This document shows, piece by piece, positions 34,939-47,487 of a DNA stretch of 64,000 nucleotides (its first letter is position 1; each line of letters opens with the position of its first letter). Made by a program: the position numbers and the translations under genes. The notes below the pieces were generated by a model. It had not been told where the DNA came from. It saw only the letters and a list, made by a program, of their open reading frames with translations, and did not search any database. Source of the stretch: Haliclona indistincta (lineage: Eukaryota > Porifera > Demospongiae > Haplosclerida > Chalinidae); the NCBI GenBank assembly GCA_964017065.1, contig OZ024790.1, forward strand, positions 8,311,864 to 8,375,863, in the 5' to 3' direction.

Positions 34939-35347
34939 GTCAGGCGTGGCATGACTATTCGCGTTCACGGAATAGTCAAAGGACATCAGAATACTGTACG
35001 GTATACCTGCATGTACCTCTGCAACTATATTTGTAGAACCAATTAGATTGCAGAGCGGTTACGAAGAATGTAGTGATGATATAATGTAGTAGCTATGACA
35101 TCTGGCGATTTATGGTGAGTCTCTCGAGTGGCTGAGCTTCTCTTTGTCAGTACTCTACAGCCAAGGCAGACCACTTCCTTTGCTTCTGATTGGGAACATA
35201 CAGCCGCAGCCAGCGCCATCGCGTAACACGTGGGTTAGTCACGCCCACGAAAATTACATCTGCGTTGGCGTAGTCAAATTCCTAAGGTACAGTATTCTAA
35301 TGTCCCCTGACTATTCTGTGAACGTGAACAGTCAGGCCATGCCTGAC
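34939..35347. mobile_element. TA-flanked MITE with ~60-bp TIRs
   Basis: 409 bp; gtcaggcgtggcatgactat at the left is the imperfect inverse of the right end (ccatgcctgac), and the pairing continues through ggacatcagaatactgtac. TA dinucleotides flank it (34937-34938, 35348-35349). Non-coding; Tc1/mariner-type by TSD. Confidence 0.82.
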
Positions 35348-35349
35348 TA

Positions 35350-36420
35350 GGCTAGCTGCATGAACAGCACACTTGTAATCACAAACTGAAAAGAACGTTG
35401 TCTTGTACAAAAGTACCGAGCACTTTACCTAGTACCAACGAGCACACACGTCTAGCCTCTGTTGCACAATAGTTAAAATTAGGCTACTGATACGTGAAAT
35501 TGATTGTGGAGGATGAATGCAGCGAAATGGGTAGAAAAATGTTTGCACAAAAATTAATTTGTCTTCCTCTTAACGACACACGTAGCTCATGGGATTCTGA
35601 AGAACCGCCCAGTCTCCTGAAAGGTCCACTTTTCTTAACAAGAGGTCCACTTCCTTAGCCAAAATTGAGGCAGCTTGTTTTCAGTGAAAATAGCACATCT
35701 ATAGGTAGTCCTACGCGACTGTTCATGAGAATTAGCGCAAAAAAATCAATTCACACAGCCACCCCATGATTTTTAGTAAGACAAACTTTTTGCGGCACAA
35801 GAAAAAGAGGCCTTTCTGTAAATTCCTGGCTACGGCCTTGTATAATGAGGGTTTTGTATAATCTGCCAATGATAATGATAGGCATAAAATAGGCTTATTA
35901 TTGACTGTTGTCTTGTGTGTAGCCCTAGATTTAAGGTTATCGAAATTAATTATTTTCTCTCTCTCTCTCAGACTATTAATTTTGTGAAATCTGACAGGGT
36001 TATTACTAAACTCCTATTTTGTTCTAGGAGAATGAACATCAGGTTTGTCATAATGAGTGACAACGTACGTGCTGCTTTATTTGATGGTGTTATGTCCACA
36101 GGTGCAACTGAAAAAGTGATGGTCTGGCAAGTCGTAACAAAACAGATTATAGCTAAGTAGTTAAGTATGAACTCTTGGTATTTCGTATCGCAATAATTAT
36201 TTTTATTATAACAATGAACACACTAGAAGTGCGTAACACACACGGTCTAATTGTAGTACAATGGTTTGTTACAATGAATCGTACCATCCACTGAAATAGT
36301 CCTGAGACAAACAGTTGCAAAATTCTTCCAGTGACCTAGCTTGCAATCTGGTAAGCGCTGATGAAGTGTAGCTTGACTGTAGGAGTAGATTAATAGTGCT
36401 TTTAAGAAAAAATTCCATCT
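35350..36420. other. Non-coding stretch
   Basis: A short CT microsatellite near 35956; otherwise nothing recognised. The frame 35915-36160 is unsupported. Confidence 0.5.
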
Positions 36421-36719
36421 CATAGTGATCTTGAGACTAAGTTGCATACTAATCTGGTGGACTTGATGTTTAAGAATACTGTGACAGCAATGAAATGAAG
36501 AAATGACAATTCATAGTGATCTAGAGACTAAAGTGCAGTAAGATGCATACTAATCTGGTAGACTTGATGGGTAAGAATACAGTGAAAGCACTGAAATGAA
36601 GAAAATGTCACTTCATAGTGATCTTGTGACTGAAGTGCAGTAAGTTGCATACTAATACAGTGGAGCTAGTGAGTGGGAATACAGTAAATGAAAATATGCA
36701 CTCTCATAGTGATTGTGGT
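36421..36719. repeat. ~95-100-bp minisatellite running into the gap
   Basis: catagtgatctt/ctagagactaaagtgcagt-type units begin near 36421, 36512 and 36614, then continue to the gap. The array probably caused the assembly break. Confidence 0.85.
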
Positions 36720-36919
36720 NNNNNNNNNNNNNNNNNNNNNNNNNNNNNNNNNNNNNNNNNNNNNNNNNNNNNNNNNNNNNNNNNNNNNNNNNNNNNNNNN
36801 NNNNNNNNNNNNNNNNNNNNNNNNNNNNNNNNNNNNNNNNNNNNNNNNNNNNNNNNNNNNNNNNNNNNNNNNNNNNNNNNNNNNNNNNNNNNNNNNNNNN
36901 NNNNNNNNNNNNNNNNNNN
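36720..36919. other. Assembly gap (200 N)
   Basis: Exactly 200 N, probably a placeholder length. Short frames predicted across it are artefacts. Confidence 0.99.
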
Positions 36920-37060
36920 GTGCGCGCTAAAATCTATGTCTCTTCATGACTCTACTGCAGTGCTGGTACCTAGGTATGCGAACAATCGGGACCTTAAATC
37001 CCTAAGCGGGTAGGTCTCTACCGGCACACCTAGCGACGGCCAAGGATCCATTACACTGCA

Positions 37061-38195
37061 CTACGAAAAGCTGAACTTCAATTTTTTCCCTGGATTTATT
37101 TTATCACGGCAACCGTGTCGATTTTGTACATACACATATTTCCTAGGTGATGACAATCTGGTATCTGAACTGCTGTCCTTGAGCGGAGAGAGGGAAAAGG
37201 AGTCAGAGCTGAGGAATGACTCTCGTTCATCGTCATCTTCATCGATATTGACCAGACAGAACCTGCAGGAAAGAAGAGAAAGAGCGTCAGTAGAAGAGAG
37301 AGGGAGAGAGAGAGTTGCTTACTGTGGCTGTCCAACCTCCACACTGCACATGTCTTTGATTTGTTGCAACACGTCATGATCATAGCTGACACTATTAGAG
37401 AGAATACAATAAAATAATTTTGGATTGACTGGAAGCCTTGTAGTTGTATGTTTTCGAACCAAAAGAATCTACTAGCCTATTCACACAGCACATTGGAATC
37501 AAGCAGCTGAATCGAACTTTATGATCAAAGTTCCGACACAACTGAATACTGAACCGTGCAGGAAGCGGTACACCTATGGTTTGGGGTACTGCAATGGTGC
37601 AGTTCAGTTGTAGCACAGTTCAGTTGCATTCATACTAACAGAGACCGGGCCGGCCCAGCTCGGCTGTAGCGAGCAGTATAAACGAAAGATTTGTGCATCA
37701 ATGTTTGCTAGCTGAAATTTAAGAAATTAATTTTGTGAACTTAAAACCACTGTGAGAAAACCACAAAAGGACACCTCTACCTCACGATTATCACCTCATC
37801 TGAGTGGCAGGCTTGTCCTTTTTCAATCTGCAAGGTAGTCCATCAAACTGAGCCAATTCTCAACCATCTAGTCAGGAGAGGAGCATTGGACACCTCTGCA
37901 TTGCACACCCCTGTGTCTGCCTCACCTCTGAGTATTTTGTGAGTATGGTAGTGTTGTTGTTGCTGTCCCATTGAGAGAGAGCCATCATTACTGATTGAGA
38001 GTCCTTCCTAACACGCAGCACCTGAAGGGAGGGAGGGAGGGAGGGAGGGAGGGAGGGAGGGAGGGAGGGAGGGAGGGAGGGAGGGAGGGAGAGTGTGGGA
38101 AAGAGAGAGATAGAGAGAGAGGGAGGGAGAGAAAGAGGGAGGGAGGGAGAGAAAGAGGGAGGGAGAGAGAGATAGAGAGGGAGGGAAGGAGAGAG

Positions 38196-38232
<37 letters not shown>

Positions 38233-38666
38233 AGAGAGGGAGAGAGAGAAAGAGGGAGGGAGGGAGGGAGGGAGAGAAAGAGGGAGGGAGGGAGAGGAGA
38301 TAGAGAGTGAGGCAGGAAGAGAGAGAGAGAAAAGGATACATGTATGTTAGCAATGGTTGGAGAGGTATAGAGTTACTGACCAGTCCAGCAAGATTTTGGC
38401 AGTGCACTTCATGAGCCCCTGTCAGCTCTGTCATCATTATCTGGTCCCTATAGCAACAGATAATGTTCAGCTGAAATCACCACTAAGCAAATTTGCACGA
38501 AGCAGCGTCTGGCTACCCTTACTAATAGAGCCAAGGTACTGAGCAGGTGTGTATAATGCATACTCACCTCAATTGTACAGCAGCAGAGAGATTGATAAAG
38601 TGTTCTCTGATTTCTTGACTGAATTTGCGAGAGACTATTGAGCTTACGCGACTGAACCATCAGATC

Positions 38667-38745
<79 letters not shown>

Positions 38746-41700
38746 AGAGTGAGTGAGTGAGTGAGTGAGTGAGTGAGTGAGTGAGTGAGTGAGTGAGTGA
38801 GTGAGTGAGCAAGTGAACCAGTAGCAGACAGACAAATGGAAAATGGATGGACAGGGTTACTAGGTACTAAACAGTCAAAATAGAATAATCGTACACCCAG
38901 ACATACTGTTTCAGTCTGTCCTAGTTTGTCTTGAATCATTTGAGCTGACGACATGAGCGGTTGAATCTGCTTCTTCAGACGACCGATCTAACATGAAAGA
39001 GAGAGAGTGAGAGAACCTTGCAGCAGATGTGGCTCACAGCTTCAGTGATGTCGCCTGTCTCGTGATTATCATGGTCGTCACTGCAAATGTCGCAGATCAG
39101 CTTCGAGCATTGGTAGCAGTAAGCAACAGAGCGAGAAGATGGGTGAGATGAACACATGACCTCCTCTTCAATGGGGATGGGAACGTGCATGCGTAGAGTC
39201 CGTGAAGAGGAGTGAATCTGACCATAGGAGGAGAGGAAATACAGAAAATTTAGGGCTGGGATCTAGGCTGAAAATAAAGCTCCATGAATACAAAATGCAC
39301 AAGCATTTATTTTGCACAGTTTTCAAATGAGACAAATTTTGTATGTTTAAATAAAACAAGCTTGATAAAAAAGCATGCAAAGGAGAAGAACAGGCAGAGT
39401 AAAAAACAAGCTACTTTTTACTGGCAGAGTAAAAAACCAAGCTTAGGAAAACCAGACTTCAAATCACAGTTCACAGATAACTTCGATCATCACTGTACAA
39501 CATCGTCAGTTGACCAAGTTGAGACAATACATGCATTTTGTGGTTTTGCTCCTGGCAGACAGGGTATAAACCTGCCGCAAGGGAATTAGACAGGAGAGAG
39601 ATGGGTGTGAACTAACAAAGCCAGACACACACTTGTGGTGAGCAAAGATTGTGTAGCAAAACTGATGATCTGGAATGTATTGCACAGAATGAAAACCATC
39701 CACAAAATGGATAGTTGATGAGTACATTAAAATACCACAATAACCAGAAAATGAAGATGTATTGTTCTTGGTGGTGAGGACTGGGCGGGGCTGACCTGCT
39801 GGAAGCATTGATGACAGTAGAGATTGCTACACTTTGAACAGCGGACATCAGCAGCTTTGGAGTCGCACTCTTCGCACTGAGGAGCAGACTGGGCCGGCTG
39901 AAACGCTGGAAGAGAAAGAAGAGATGAACTGTTACAGCACACACGACTAGGCTGTGCTGCTACCATAAGCTACTGGGATCAAGCACACACGACCAGGCTG
40001 TGCTGCTACCATAAGCTACTGGGATCAAGCACACACGACCAGGCTGTGCTGCTACCATAAGCTACTGGGATCAAGCACACACGACCAGGCTGTGCTGCTA
40101 CCATAAGCTACTGGGATCAAGCACACACGACTAGGCTGTGCTGCTACCATAAGCTACTGGGATCAAGCACACACGACCAGGCTGTGCTGCTACCATAAGC
40201 TACTGGGATCAAGCACACACGACCAGGCCGTGCTGCTACCATAAGCTACTGGGATCAAGCACACACGACCAGGCTGTGCTGCTACCATAAGCTACTGGGA
40301 TCAAGCACACACGACCAGGCTGTGCTGCTACCATAAGCTACTGGGATCAAGCACACACGACCAGGCCGTGCCGCTACCATAAGCTACTGGGATCAAGCAC
40401 ACACGACCAGGCTGTGCTGCTACCATAAGCTACTGGGATCAAGCACACACGACCAGGCTGTGCTGCTACCATAAGCTACTGGGATCAAGCACACACGACC
40501 AGGCTGTGCTGCTACCATAAGCTACTGGGATCAAGCACACACGACCAGGCCGTGCCGCTACCATAAGCTACTGGGATCAAGCACACACGACCAGGCTGTG
40601 CTGCTACCATAAGCTACTGGGATCAAGCACACACGACCAGGCTGTGCTGCTACCATAAGCTACTGGGATCAAGCACACACGACCAGTATCATAGAATATA
40701 GAGTAGGAAAGGGTCAAAGACACAATGGTACTACCTGTATTTTGGGTGAGCCTGAGCGAGCCCACATTGATCGTGACAACGGCCCATGTCGCGGGGAATT
40801 TTTTGTGTGATTGAATGTGTGTCGATATGTCAGTGTTTGTCCTCTAAATGTTCCCGATAATTAATCCACGTCTGCAGCAACGCCCATCACATGGAAGGTC
40901 ACCGCAGTTTTATTATTTTTTGCAAGGGTAAAGCATAAACCTTAGAGAGTAGACCTTAAAGTGTGGCGCACTAATGCATTAAAATGTCATCAAATCTTGA
41001 ATCATTCTCCATTGTATGAATAAATGCCAGTGATTTGACACATTAGTGACTGCAAGGTGACACTGTACACTCAACTCTTCCTTGTAAGAAGTAATAAAAC
41101 CTCTGTATCATGTAATACCTCTACTTTTCAAAATCATGTCTGCCAAAGCAGCTAACCTGCAACGGACGAAAGGAAACCTACCGGCAACTGGGACACAAGG
41201 ACAACACGTCACTCGAGTACTACAAGAAAAGGCTGCTACCAAGAAACAACAACTAGAAGCGGAATCCCCCAATCAGCGCCAGGGAAAAATATCAGCGGGC
41301 TTACCGGAGACGAAAGCCAACAGCTACAACAGAGCAAACACCAGTTACGTCCAAAGATATGTATACTGAGAGAGAACGTGTGTGTAATAGCACAGGGCAC
41401 GTGACATGTGCAACTGTGAACTGTACGACTGAAAAGCGCAAAAATATCAGGCTTGCCATTGCATTAACTAGTTGAGATGAGCCTCGGATCATTGCTAGTG
41501 GACAACATGTACTTGAGAAAAGTTATTTATGTAGAATCTGTTCGCTTATTAGGCTCAATCTGACAGGGTTTATAAAACAGTACATGTATCTAGGTTTGTA
41601 ACAACAATACAGTACCACATAACAATATAACATTCAGGATTTACAATAAATACACATGTACTAGTATTCCAAATGTTACTAATAATTTTATGCAACTAAA

Positions 41701-41771
41701 CTAACCTTTAGGAAAACACAATCTCTCACTCTTGTTAGTAAGGCTGGTGGTTACCAGTGAAATGATAGGGC

Positions 41772-41863
<92 letters not shown>

Positions 41864-42725
41864 CAGACAGACAGACAGAGATAAAAAGACAGACAGACAG
41901 ACGGGTGGGCAAGCGGACAGACAGACAGACAGACGGGTGGGTGGGCGGGCAGGCAGACAGACAGACAGACGGGTGGGTGGGCAGGCAGACAGACAGGTGG
42001 GTGGGTGGGCAGGCAGACGGGTGGGTGGGTGGGCAGGCAGACGGGTGGGTGGGTGGGCAGGCAGACGGGTGGGTGGGCAGGCAGGCAGACAGACAGACAG
42101 ACAAGTATGTGAGAAGGAATGTGATAATTGGTTGTTTTCCATTCCTCTCACCTCTTCAATCCATAGTCTTTAGCAGCCATCATTCCAAGCACAGCATAAC
42201 AAGGAGGCAACTGAGATGAGACTGACATAGATGAAGTGAATGGCGTTGGCTCCTGCAAAAAGAGAGGAAGATGGACAATAGCTAGCTGGGGACACAGAAT
42301 CTCACCTGACATGTTGGGCAGACTAAAGCAGACGGCCTCAGCTTAGCTAGTCTATCAAGACAAGAAGAGCAGAAGGTGTGTCCACAACTGAGTAAGAGAG
42401 GTAAGACCCCTCCCCCCTCTCTCCTACCTGTACAGGAACACACATGTATACAGCTGTTTACAGCTTCAGGTACATTTTATACAGCCTATTGCATGGAAGA
42501 TATCTCTACGGACGACTTTTTTACTTCCTAGCATCCTAGAGATCCTGGCTAACACTCACCGCTTCCAGGCAGCCGGTATTTCTTTCTGCAGTTGCTGCAA
42601 GCTGGCTCGAACATCTCCATCACAATGGGCAGCTGGGACGTGCCGATGGACGCTCTATCCGGGGGCTGCTTCTCCGCGGACGGCTCTGCCCGCTGGCGAT
42701 GCTTATACCCGTGCCGAGTCGCCAT
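37061..42725 (-). CDS. TRIM-like RING / B-box / coiled-coil protein, multi-exon
   Basis: Exons inferred from GT-AG sites: 42725-42560, 42427-42306, 42252-42152, 39905-39796, 39217-39017, 38987-38907, 38666-38568, 38470-38381, 38021-37926, possibly 37827-37795, then 37380-37330 and 37265-37061. Exons 1-2 build a RING finger: CSNC, then LSCGHTFCSSCL and CPTC. Exon 4 gives a B-box (CEECDSK...CSKCSNLYCHQC). Exon 5 gives a second (VMCSSHP...YCYQCSKLICDICSDDHDNH). Exons 6-9 encode a helical coiled coil (IGRLKKQIQPLMSSAQMIQD), all in phase 0. The acidic end (NIDEDDDERESFLSSDSF) stops at 37061. TRIM proteins are typically E3 ubiquitin ligases. The junction between exon 3 and exon 4 is out of phase, so an exon is probably missing in the repeat-rich 6th-largest block, 39.9-42.1 kb. 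The 3' exons are the least certain. Confidence 0.75.
38022..38335. repeat. (GGGA)n / GA-rich low-complexity tract
   Basis: ggga repeats grading into irregular gaga; lies in an intron of the TRIM-like gene and supplies the polypyrimidine tract of a downstream acceptor on the minus strand. Confidence 0.95.
38668..38815. repeat. (GA)n then (GAGT)n microsatellite
   Basis: About 37 GA units followed by about 16 gagt units, intronic in the TRIM-like gene. Its complement forms the polypyrimidine tract before the exon at 38666. Confidence 0.95.
39945..40685. repeat. 46-bp minisatellite, ~16 copies
   Basis: ggctgtgctgctaccataag plus agctactgggatcaagcaca units with a 46-bp period (caagcacacacgac at 39980, 40026 and so on), nearly identical, in the large intron between exons 3 and 4 of the TRIM-like gene. 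Not CRISPR: there are no unique spacers. Confidence 0.96.
40744..40763. repeat. Helitron-end-like motif
   Basis: gggtgagcctgagcgagccc resembles the 18-bp subterminal repeat of the Helitron at 25245 and 32745. It may mark one end of a non-autonomous relative; no second end was found. Confidence 0.4.
41773..42112. repeat. (GA)n and GACA/GGGT low-complexity tract
   Basis: About 43 GA units followed by cagacagacagacgggtgggtgggcagg-type repeats in TRIM-gene intron 3. The long Cys-rich and Ser-rich frames here are artefacts. Confidence 0.95.
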
Positions 42726-42828
42726 GCATGTGTGTACGTGATGAGATCGAGAGCAGGTGGAGCCAAGCGCGCAACGAAAGGCGTGGTTGGCCACGCCTAC
42801 ACAAAGCTACAGTGATCGAGTTTACAAG
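42726..42828. promoter_or_regulatory. Shared promoter region of TRIM-like gene and PET100
   Basis: Only 103 bp separate the two divergent start codons (42725 on minus, 42829 on plus). The interval must contain both 5' UTRs and a bidirectional promoter. No TATA box is evident. Confidence 0.6.
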
Positions 42829-43375
42829 ATGCCTATGCGTCGACTGAGCATCGGATATGGACTGGAAATAATGAAAGTGAGTATATTAAAGCCGCATCTT
42901 TTTGATGCAGCCGATTTGCTAAAATGAATGCATGCAAATTGCTGTAAATTATGTTTTTTCTTCTCAAGCATGCATTATATATGCTCCTCCCCTTTCTACA
43001 GATGACCATCTACGTGTTCTTTCCAGTTGGTGTTTTCTACTATTTCAATCTTCCAGAATTCTATGATAAATTTGTAGAGGACAAGCGGGTACGATCGAAA
43101 CAGCCTCAGTAGACTAATTGCTGCGTATAGTATTTTTTGTGTGATACTTAGTGGTTATAATTTTCTATTCTCCAATTATTATTTTAGAAAGTGATCCATC
43201 CTCAAGGAGATGTAAGTTTCATCCCTTTACTTTCTTATCATAGTTCTGTGTTTCTTAGCACCCGCCATTGACAATGGAAGAGAACAAGAAGATGATGCTG
43301 AAGATCAAGGAAGAGAGAAAGAGACAAAAGCAACTAGCGGCTGCATCATCCGACCAATCAGATCACAGTAAATAG
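42829..43375 (+). CDS. PET100: PET100-like cytochrome c oxidase assembly factor, four exons
   Basis: Exons 42829-42876, 43002-43088, 43188-43211 and 43259-43375, all GT-AG and all in phase 0, give 91 aa. The hallmark is YGLEIMKMTIYVFFPVGVFY, matching the N-terminal region of PET100 (LE-x-x-(K/R)-M-x-IY-x-x-FPV), which includes its single membrane segment. A charged helix follows (MEENKKMMLKIKEERKRQKQ), as in the family. PET100 is an inner-membrane protein needed to assemble complex IV by chaperoning MR-1S/Cox7a-Cox8 modules. Length (human about 73 aa) is slightly longer because of an N-terminal extension and a Ser/Asp tail. It is divergent from the TRIM-like gene, and its stop is 160 bp from that of the receptor kinase. 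Confidence 0.78.
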
Positions 43376-43536
43376 GTATACAACACACTTCACTTTAGTA
43401 ATATTAAAAATTGACTCGGGCACCATCAACAAATTTGTCACATAATAATCAAATTTTATACTGTTATTTCATGGGTTAAAAAAATTGACACTCAAACTGA
43501 TAATTTTTATTTTGTGAAATGAGTTAAAAATAATCT

Positions 43537-45377
43537 CTAATAATCGTTGCTTGGGTCTTTAGTCGTTTTTGTCAGTGCTGGTGACTCAAGAGGAGTCACA
43601 GCATCATGGTGGTCCTGGTTGACATTTAAAGCATTCGAGACTTTGCCAGTTTCCACTGTAGTTTCAGAGCTTAAGGCAGTGGGTGCTAGGTTAACATAGG
43701 AGGTGACTGCAGGTTGCTTGCCCTCACTGAACGCCTCCAGTTGCTGTCTGACTTGCTCCATCGTTGGTCTTCGTGACGGCACTCTTGTCCAGCATGTTCT
43801 CATGATGGAGTACACACCCAGAGGACACAGTGGTGTGTTGTCAAGGCCCCTTGCTTCCTTCACGCAATCGATAGCTTCGTGATCTGAAATCCCGGTATAT
43901 GGTAGCTGACCGAACGTGTACATTTCCCAGATAAGGACAGCAAATGACCATACGTCGCTCTTTAGGGTGAATTTGCCGTAGAGGAGAGCCTCAGGGGGCA
44001 TCCAGCGGACAGGCATATAAGCTTTAGCGCCTCCTACGCGATAATAATTTTGAGCACTAATGTCTCGGGACAGACCAAAATCCGCAATCTTTGCATTTAG
44101 TAAGCTATCAACTAGGCAGTTTCTGGTAGCAATGTCTCTGTGGACAAAGTTAAGGACAGCTAGATATTCTAATCCACGGCTCAGTTGGATTGCTATGGGC
44201 AGTAGATGGTCTGGACGCAGGAGAAAAGATGTGGAATCGGGATCATACGATGGATTATTCGGGTCTGACTTGTGCAGCATGTCATGAAGCGACCCACAGT
44301 CCATGTACTCAAAGATCATGCATTTCTGAGCCGAAGCAGTGCACACTCCAAGCAAACGAATAACATTATCGTGCTCAAACTGTACACAGACTTTCACCTC
44401 TTTGCAAAACTCGTCCACCATTCCATCGTCCTTGAGTGATTTCACAGCAACAAACTCTGCCGCTTTGTATGCTCCTCTGTGTAGCCCTGGAGCCCTAGCT
44501 TTGTACACTCGTCCAAAAGCTCCTTCTCCCAGCTGGTCGACTACCTCCAGCAGAGCAAAGTTGTACTCAATCTGATACTGATCTAAGAATTCGAATGGAT
44601 TAGAAACGGTTGTCATGGTATAGAGATTTTTGGAAGCCTGGTCTTTAGCGAGCTGTTCGAGCTGCTCGGTTTCTTTCTTCTGCCGGCGAGAAACTCCCAC
44701 TATCACCAGCACAATGATCACCACTATCACCATCACTATTATCACAGGCACCACTGTCAGAGAAACAATTAATGACACATTCGGGCCAGTAAGTGTCAAT
44801 GTGGTACCTGGAAATAATTCAGTAAAAGGACCTCATTGTGCTATGTAATAAGTTACACTCACCGTTTCCAGGAGGTGGAGTGCAATTTCTAAGAAAATAC
44901 AAATCGTAACTGTCATGGAGAAGAAAGCCATCTTTGAACGCTGTGAAGTTGAACAGCAAGCTAATAGGAGTCACTCCGCTTACATTGCAGGTCGAAAATA
45001 AATCAAAATCTATCATGAGAGAAAGGGAGGGAGGGAGGAAGAGAGAGAAAGAGAGAGAGAGAGGGGGAGGGAGAGAGAGAGAGAGAGAGAGGGAGGGAGA
45101 GAAAGAGAAAGAGAGAGAGAGAGGGCCGGGGAAGGAGGGAGAGAAGAGAAGAGAAAGAGAGAGAGAGAGAGGGAAGGAGAGAGAGAGAAAGAGGGAGGGA
45201 GTGAAAGTGTTAGATGGCTGTGATAGTAGCTAGTTTACATTGCCGAGTATTGTCCTCAAGCAGTCCGATAACAGGAATATCGATCGATAAAGATCCCACA
45301 ATTGAACTGTTTACAGGTGAAATTGTTACATTGTATAAAATCTAGAATAAGAGTAAAAGAGTAAATGTATTCAAAAG

Positions 45378-45424
<47 letters not shown>

Positions 45425-46259
45425 ACTGACAGGAGATGATGGATTAGATTCGAAGCTCTTTTGAAGATAAAAATTGAGTACACTGAAGTTATAAGGAATC
45501 GGTAGTCTGTCGATATTTACTGCCTCACGAAGGAGAGGATGAACTCCATCTGTCAGCTCATCAATGATGCATAACCCTCTACCATCTATCCCAAATGCAC
45601 CTGAGCAGAATATGTAGAGTACAAGCAAGGTCACCACGAGGATCGACAGATACACTTACCTAGTAGGAGACCCCAGTCCCCAGCATTGCTGGCGGTCAGT
45701 GCTCGACTCTGGTTAGGCGTAGCGCACCAGTTGGCGAGCACCAAAGAGTCAGAGGGAGACGAGGAACATGGAGATGGGGCTGTAATGAAAAGAAGCATCA
45801 GTATAGAGTCATAGCCAACAGTATGAGATTCATGTATCTAAAGACAATTCCAGTAAGCTAAAACATTATAAACATGAGCATTGTAATGTGTATATGAATA
45901 AAAGAAATATTCCCATAGTAATTATGGGTGATACATACACGGGCTTAGACAATCGTATCCAAAGTAGAACGGCCCGAGAGTCTCATAGCTCCCATTGAGA
46001 GATTGGAACGATTCAGTCCCCACAAATAGACATCCAACCAGCTCTACTCTGCTGGTACCAATGCAGCAGATATTGAGAGTGATGTCTGTAAGAGAAAAAT
46101 CACCTTTTTGATGAATCTGTGAGATTGTTTGTTTGTCTTACTCTCGATTTCTCCCGGCTGGATGATTCCGTCAGTGGGCGTGACTTCACTGAATGTTGTG
46201 ATGACAGATTCATTGGTAGACTGGATTCTGACGTTATAATGTAACTAGAAGAGGAAGGA

Positions 46260-46304
<45 letters not shown>

Positions 46305-46739
46305 GTTCCACATTATGAAGAGGAAAATCACACACATACCTCTTGGTTAGCAACTGCGTGTAAAGGAAGGCTGACAAAGGTGCTGGGTATTGCTGGTCCT
46401 AGCTGGACAGTCTCCAGAGAGTTGAATGGAAACTCAGGACCGTTTTCTTGCACGACGTCGAACAGTATCGGTACAACAGAGCCTGCAAAGGGGGTGGGGC
46501 TCGAACAGTAAGCTAGCTAGGAGGCACACAGCCAGAGAGAACTTACTGATCTCTGGATCGAGAGCAGGATCGATGAACAACCTAAGACCGGAGAGGTCAG
46601 GAGGAGAGGATCCTGGGTGCGCTGATAGTGTGGGGCATGACTGTCCTTCACTGAAAGAAACGCGCAAGCTTAGCACTAGTAGAGCAATGGAACCCGCCCA
46701 CAAAGTGCATCGCACAGAAACAAGCTCTAGAGTAGCCAT
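43537..46739 (-). CDS. Receptor tyrosine kinase, nine exons
   Basis: Exons 46739-46547, 46482-46340, 46244-46142, 46085-45941, 45779-45660, 45600-45427, 45341-45239, 45009-44863 and 44807-43537. Start chosen at 46739 (MATLELVSVRCTLWAGSIAL), a signal peptide. The ectodomain of roughly 370 aa has several cysteines and N-glycosylation sequons but no domain I can name. The last exon holds the membrane segment (VPVIIVMVIVVIIVLVIVGV) and the whole kinase: GEGAFGRVY, VAVKSL, the alpha-C Glu in EFCKEV, HRDIATRN, DFGLSRD, a paired-Tyr activation loop (QNYYRVGG), then MPVRWMPPEAL and KSDVWSFAVLIWEM. A YVNL site in the tail could bind SH2 domains. The kinase looks catalytically complete and nearest ROR/Trk/MuSK-like animal kinases, but the subfamily is not assigned. 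Confidence 0.9.
45017..45215. repeat. GA-rich low-complexity tract
   Basis: Irregular gaga/ggga in the intron before the penultimate exon of the receptor kinase gene. Confidence 0.95.
45381..45421. repeat. (GT)n microsatellite
   Basis: About 20 GT units immediately beyond the donor of the exon ending at 45427. Confidence 0.97.
46263..46301. repeat. (GA)n microsatellite
   Basis: Intronic; expanded to about 120 bp at the corresponding place of the duplicated copy (53226-53348). Confidence 0.96.
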
Positions 46740-46830
46740 CACGCCACAGCTACTCAATTAGCAGGCAATCTCATCCACAGATAATGACATTCACTAGCGT
46801 GCAATACAAGCTAGATAGTAGATGAAAACT

Positions 46831-47467
46831 CAGAGGAGGTTGGCCACGCGTCATACTTACACGCACGATCACATGACATTGAAATAGCAAAGAGCCCCGC
46901 CCACCGATGCTGCAGCAGAGCTACTGGTAGTCCAGCTACAGTCAGTGCTATGCGAATGGAGACCAAATGTACACGAGGCTGTCCACGAGTGATGTAGAAC
47001 TGCTGCTAGCAGTGATTGAATGCTGTAGCCTTGACTGGCGGTAGGCTGTGCTCAGTATGCTGTACGACTGTTATAAGCGGTCCTACAATAATGTTGGCAA
47101 GCTCCAATGCTGTTTCAAATGCTCACAGCGTTCCTTCGGCGCTCATGGTCACCGTAGACCATCTTCTGCTTCTTCCCAATGTTTCACAGTGTGGCAACCA
47201 AAACGGCCAAGCCGAACCAAGCCTCCTGAAATACGACCTTCTTTTGGTCGGTTAACAACTTCTTGAACGCTTACAAACAGTTTCGCTCTGTCCTTCGCCT
47301 CCAACTAGTTGCAAATCAGCAAATTCATATAATATGAATAAATTCATGAGGTTCCAAAAGGTTCGAAAAAGTCTATTAATTTAAGTTATTCATGTTGTCA
47401 CATGAACTCGGCCTACGCATTGCATACGTAGAAATGATGATCGATGACGCGTGGCCAACCTCCTCTG
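46831..47467. mobile_element. Non-autonomous DNA element, 24-bp TIRs, 9-bp TSD
   Basis: Perfect 24-bp inverted ends starting cagaggaggttggccacgcg, with a perfect 9-bp duplication atgaaaact at 46822-46830 and 47468-47476. 637 bp, no transposase. Inserted 92 bp upstream of the receptor kinase start codon; absent from the paralogous upstream region near 53800. Confidence 0.88.
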
Positions 47468-47487
47468 ATGAAAACTATGCGCTGCTA

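Noticed and set aside
36645..37013. Frames spanning the N gap
   Set aside because: Unknown bases translated as X; not evidence of coding.
37988..38437. Leu/Ser/Pro-rich frames over GA-rich tracts (also 38448-38954, 41735-42219, 45010-45233, 53202-53399)
   Set aside because: Translations of simple repeats lying in introns.
39945..40685. CRISPR-like array
   Set aside because: The 46-bp units are contiguous and near identical with no unique spacers, in an animal intron: a minisatellite.
41136..41369. 77-codon plus-strand frame in the TRIM-like gene intron
   Set aside because: Begins with a plausible ATG but has no homology I recognise and no conserved features.
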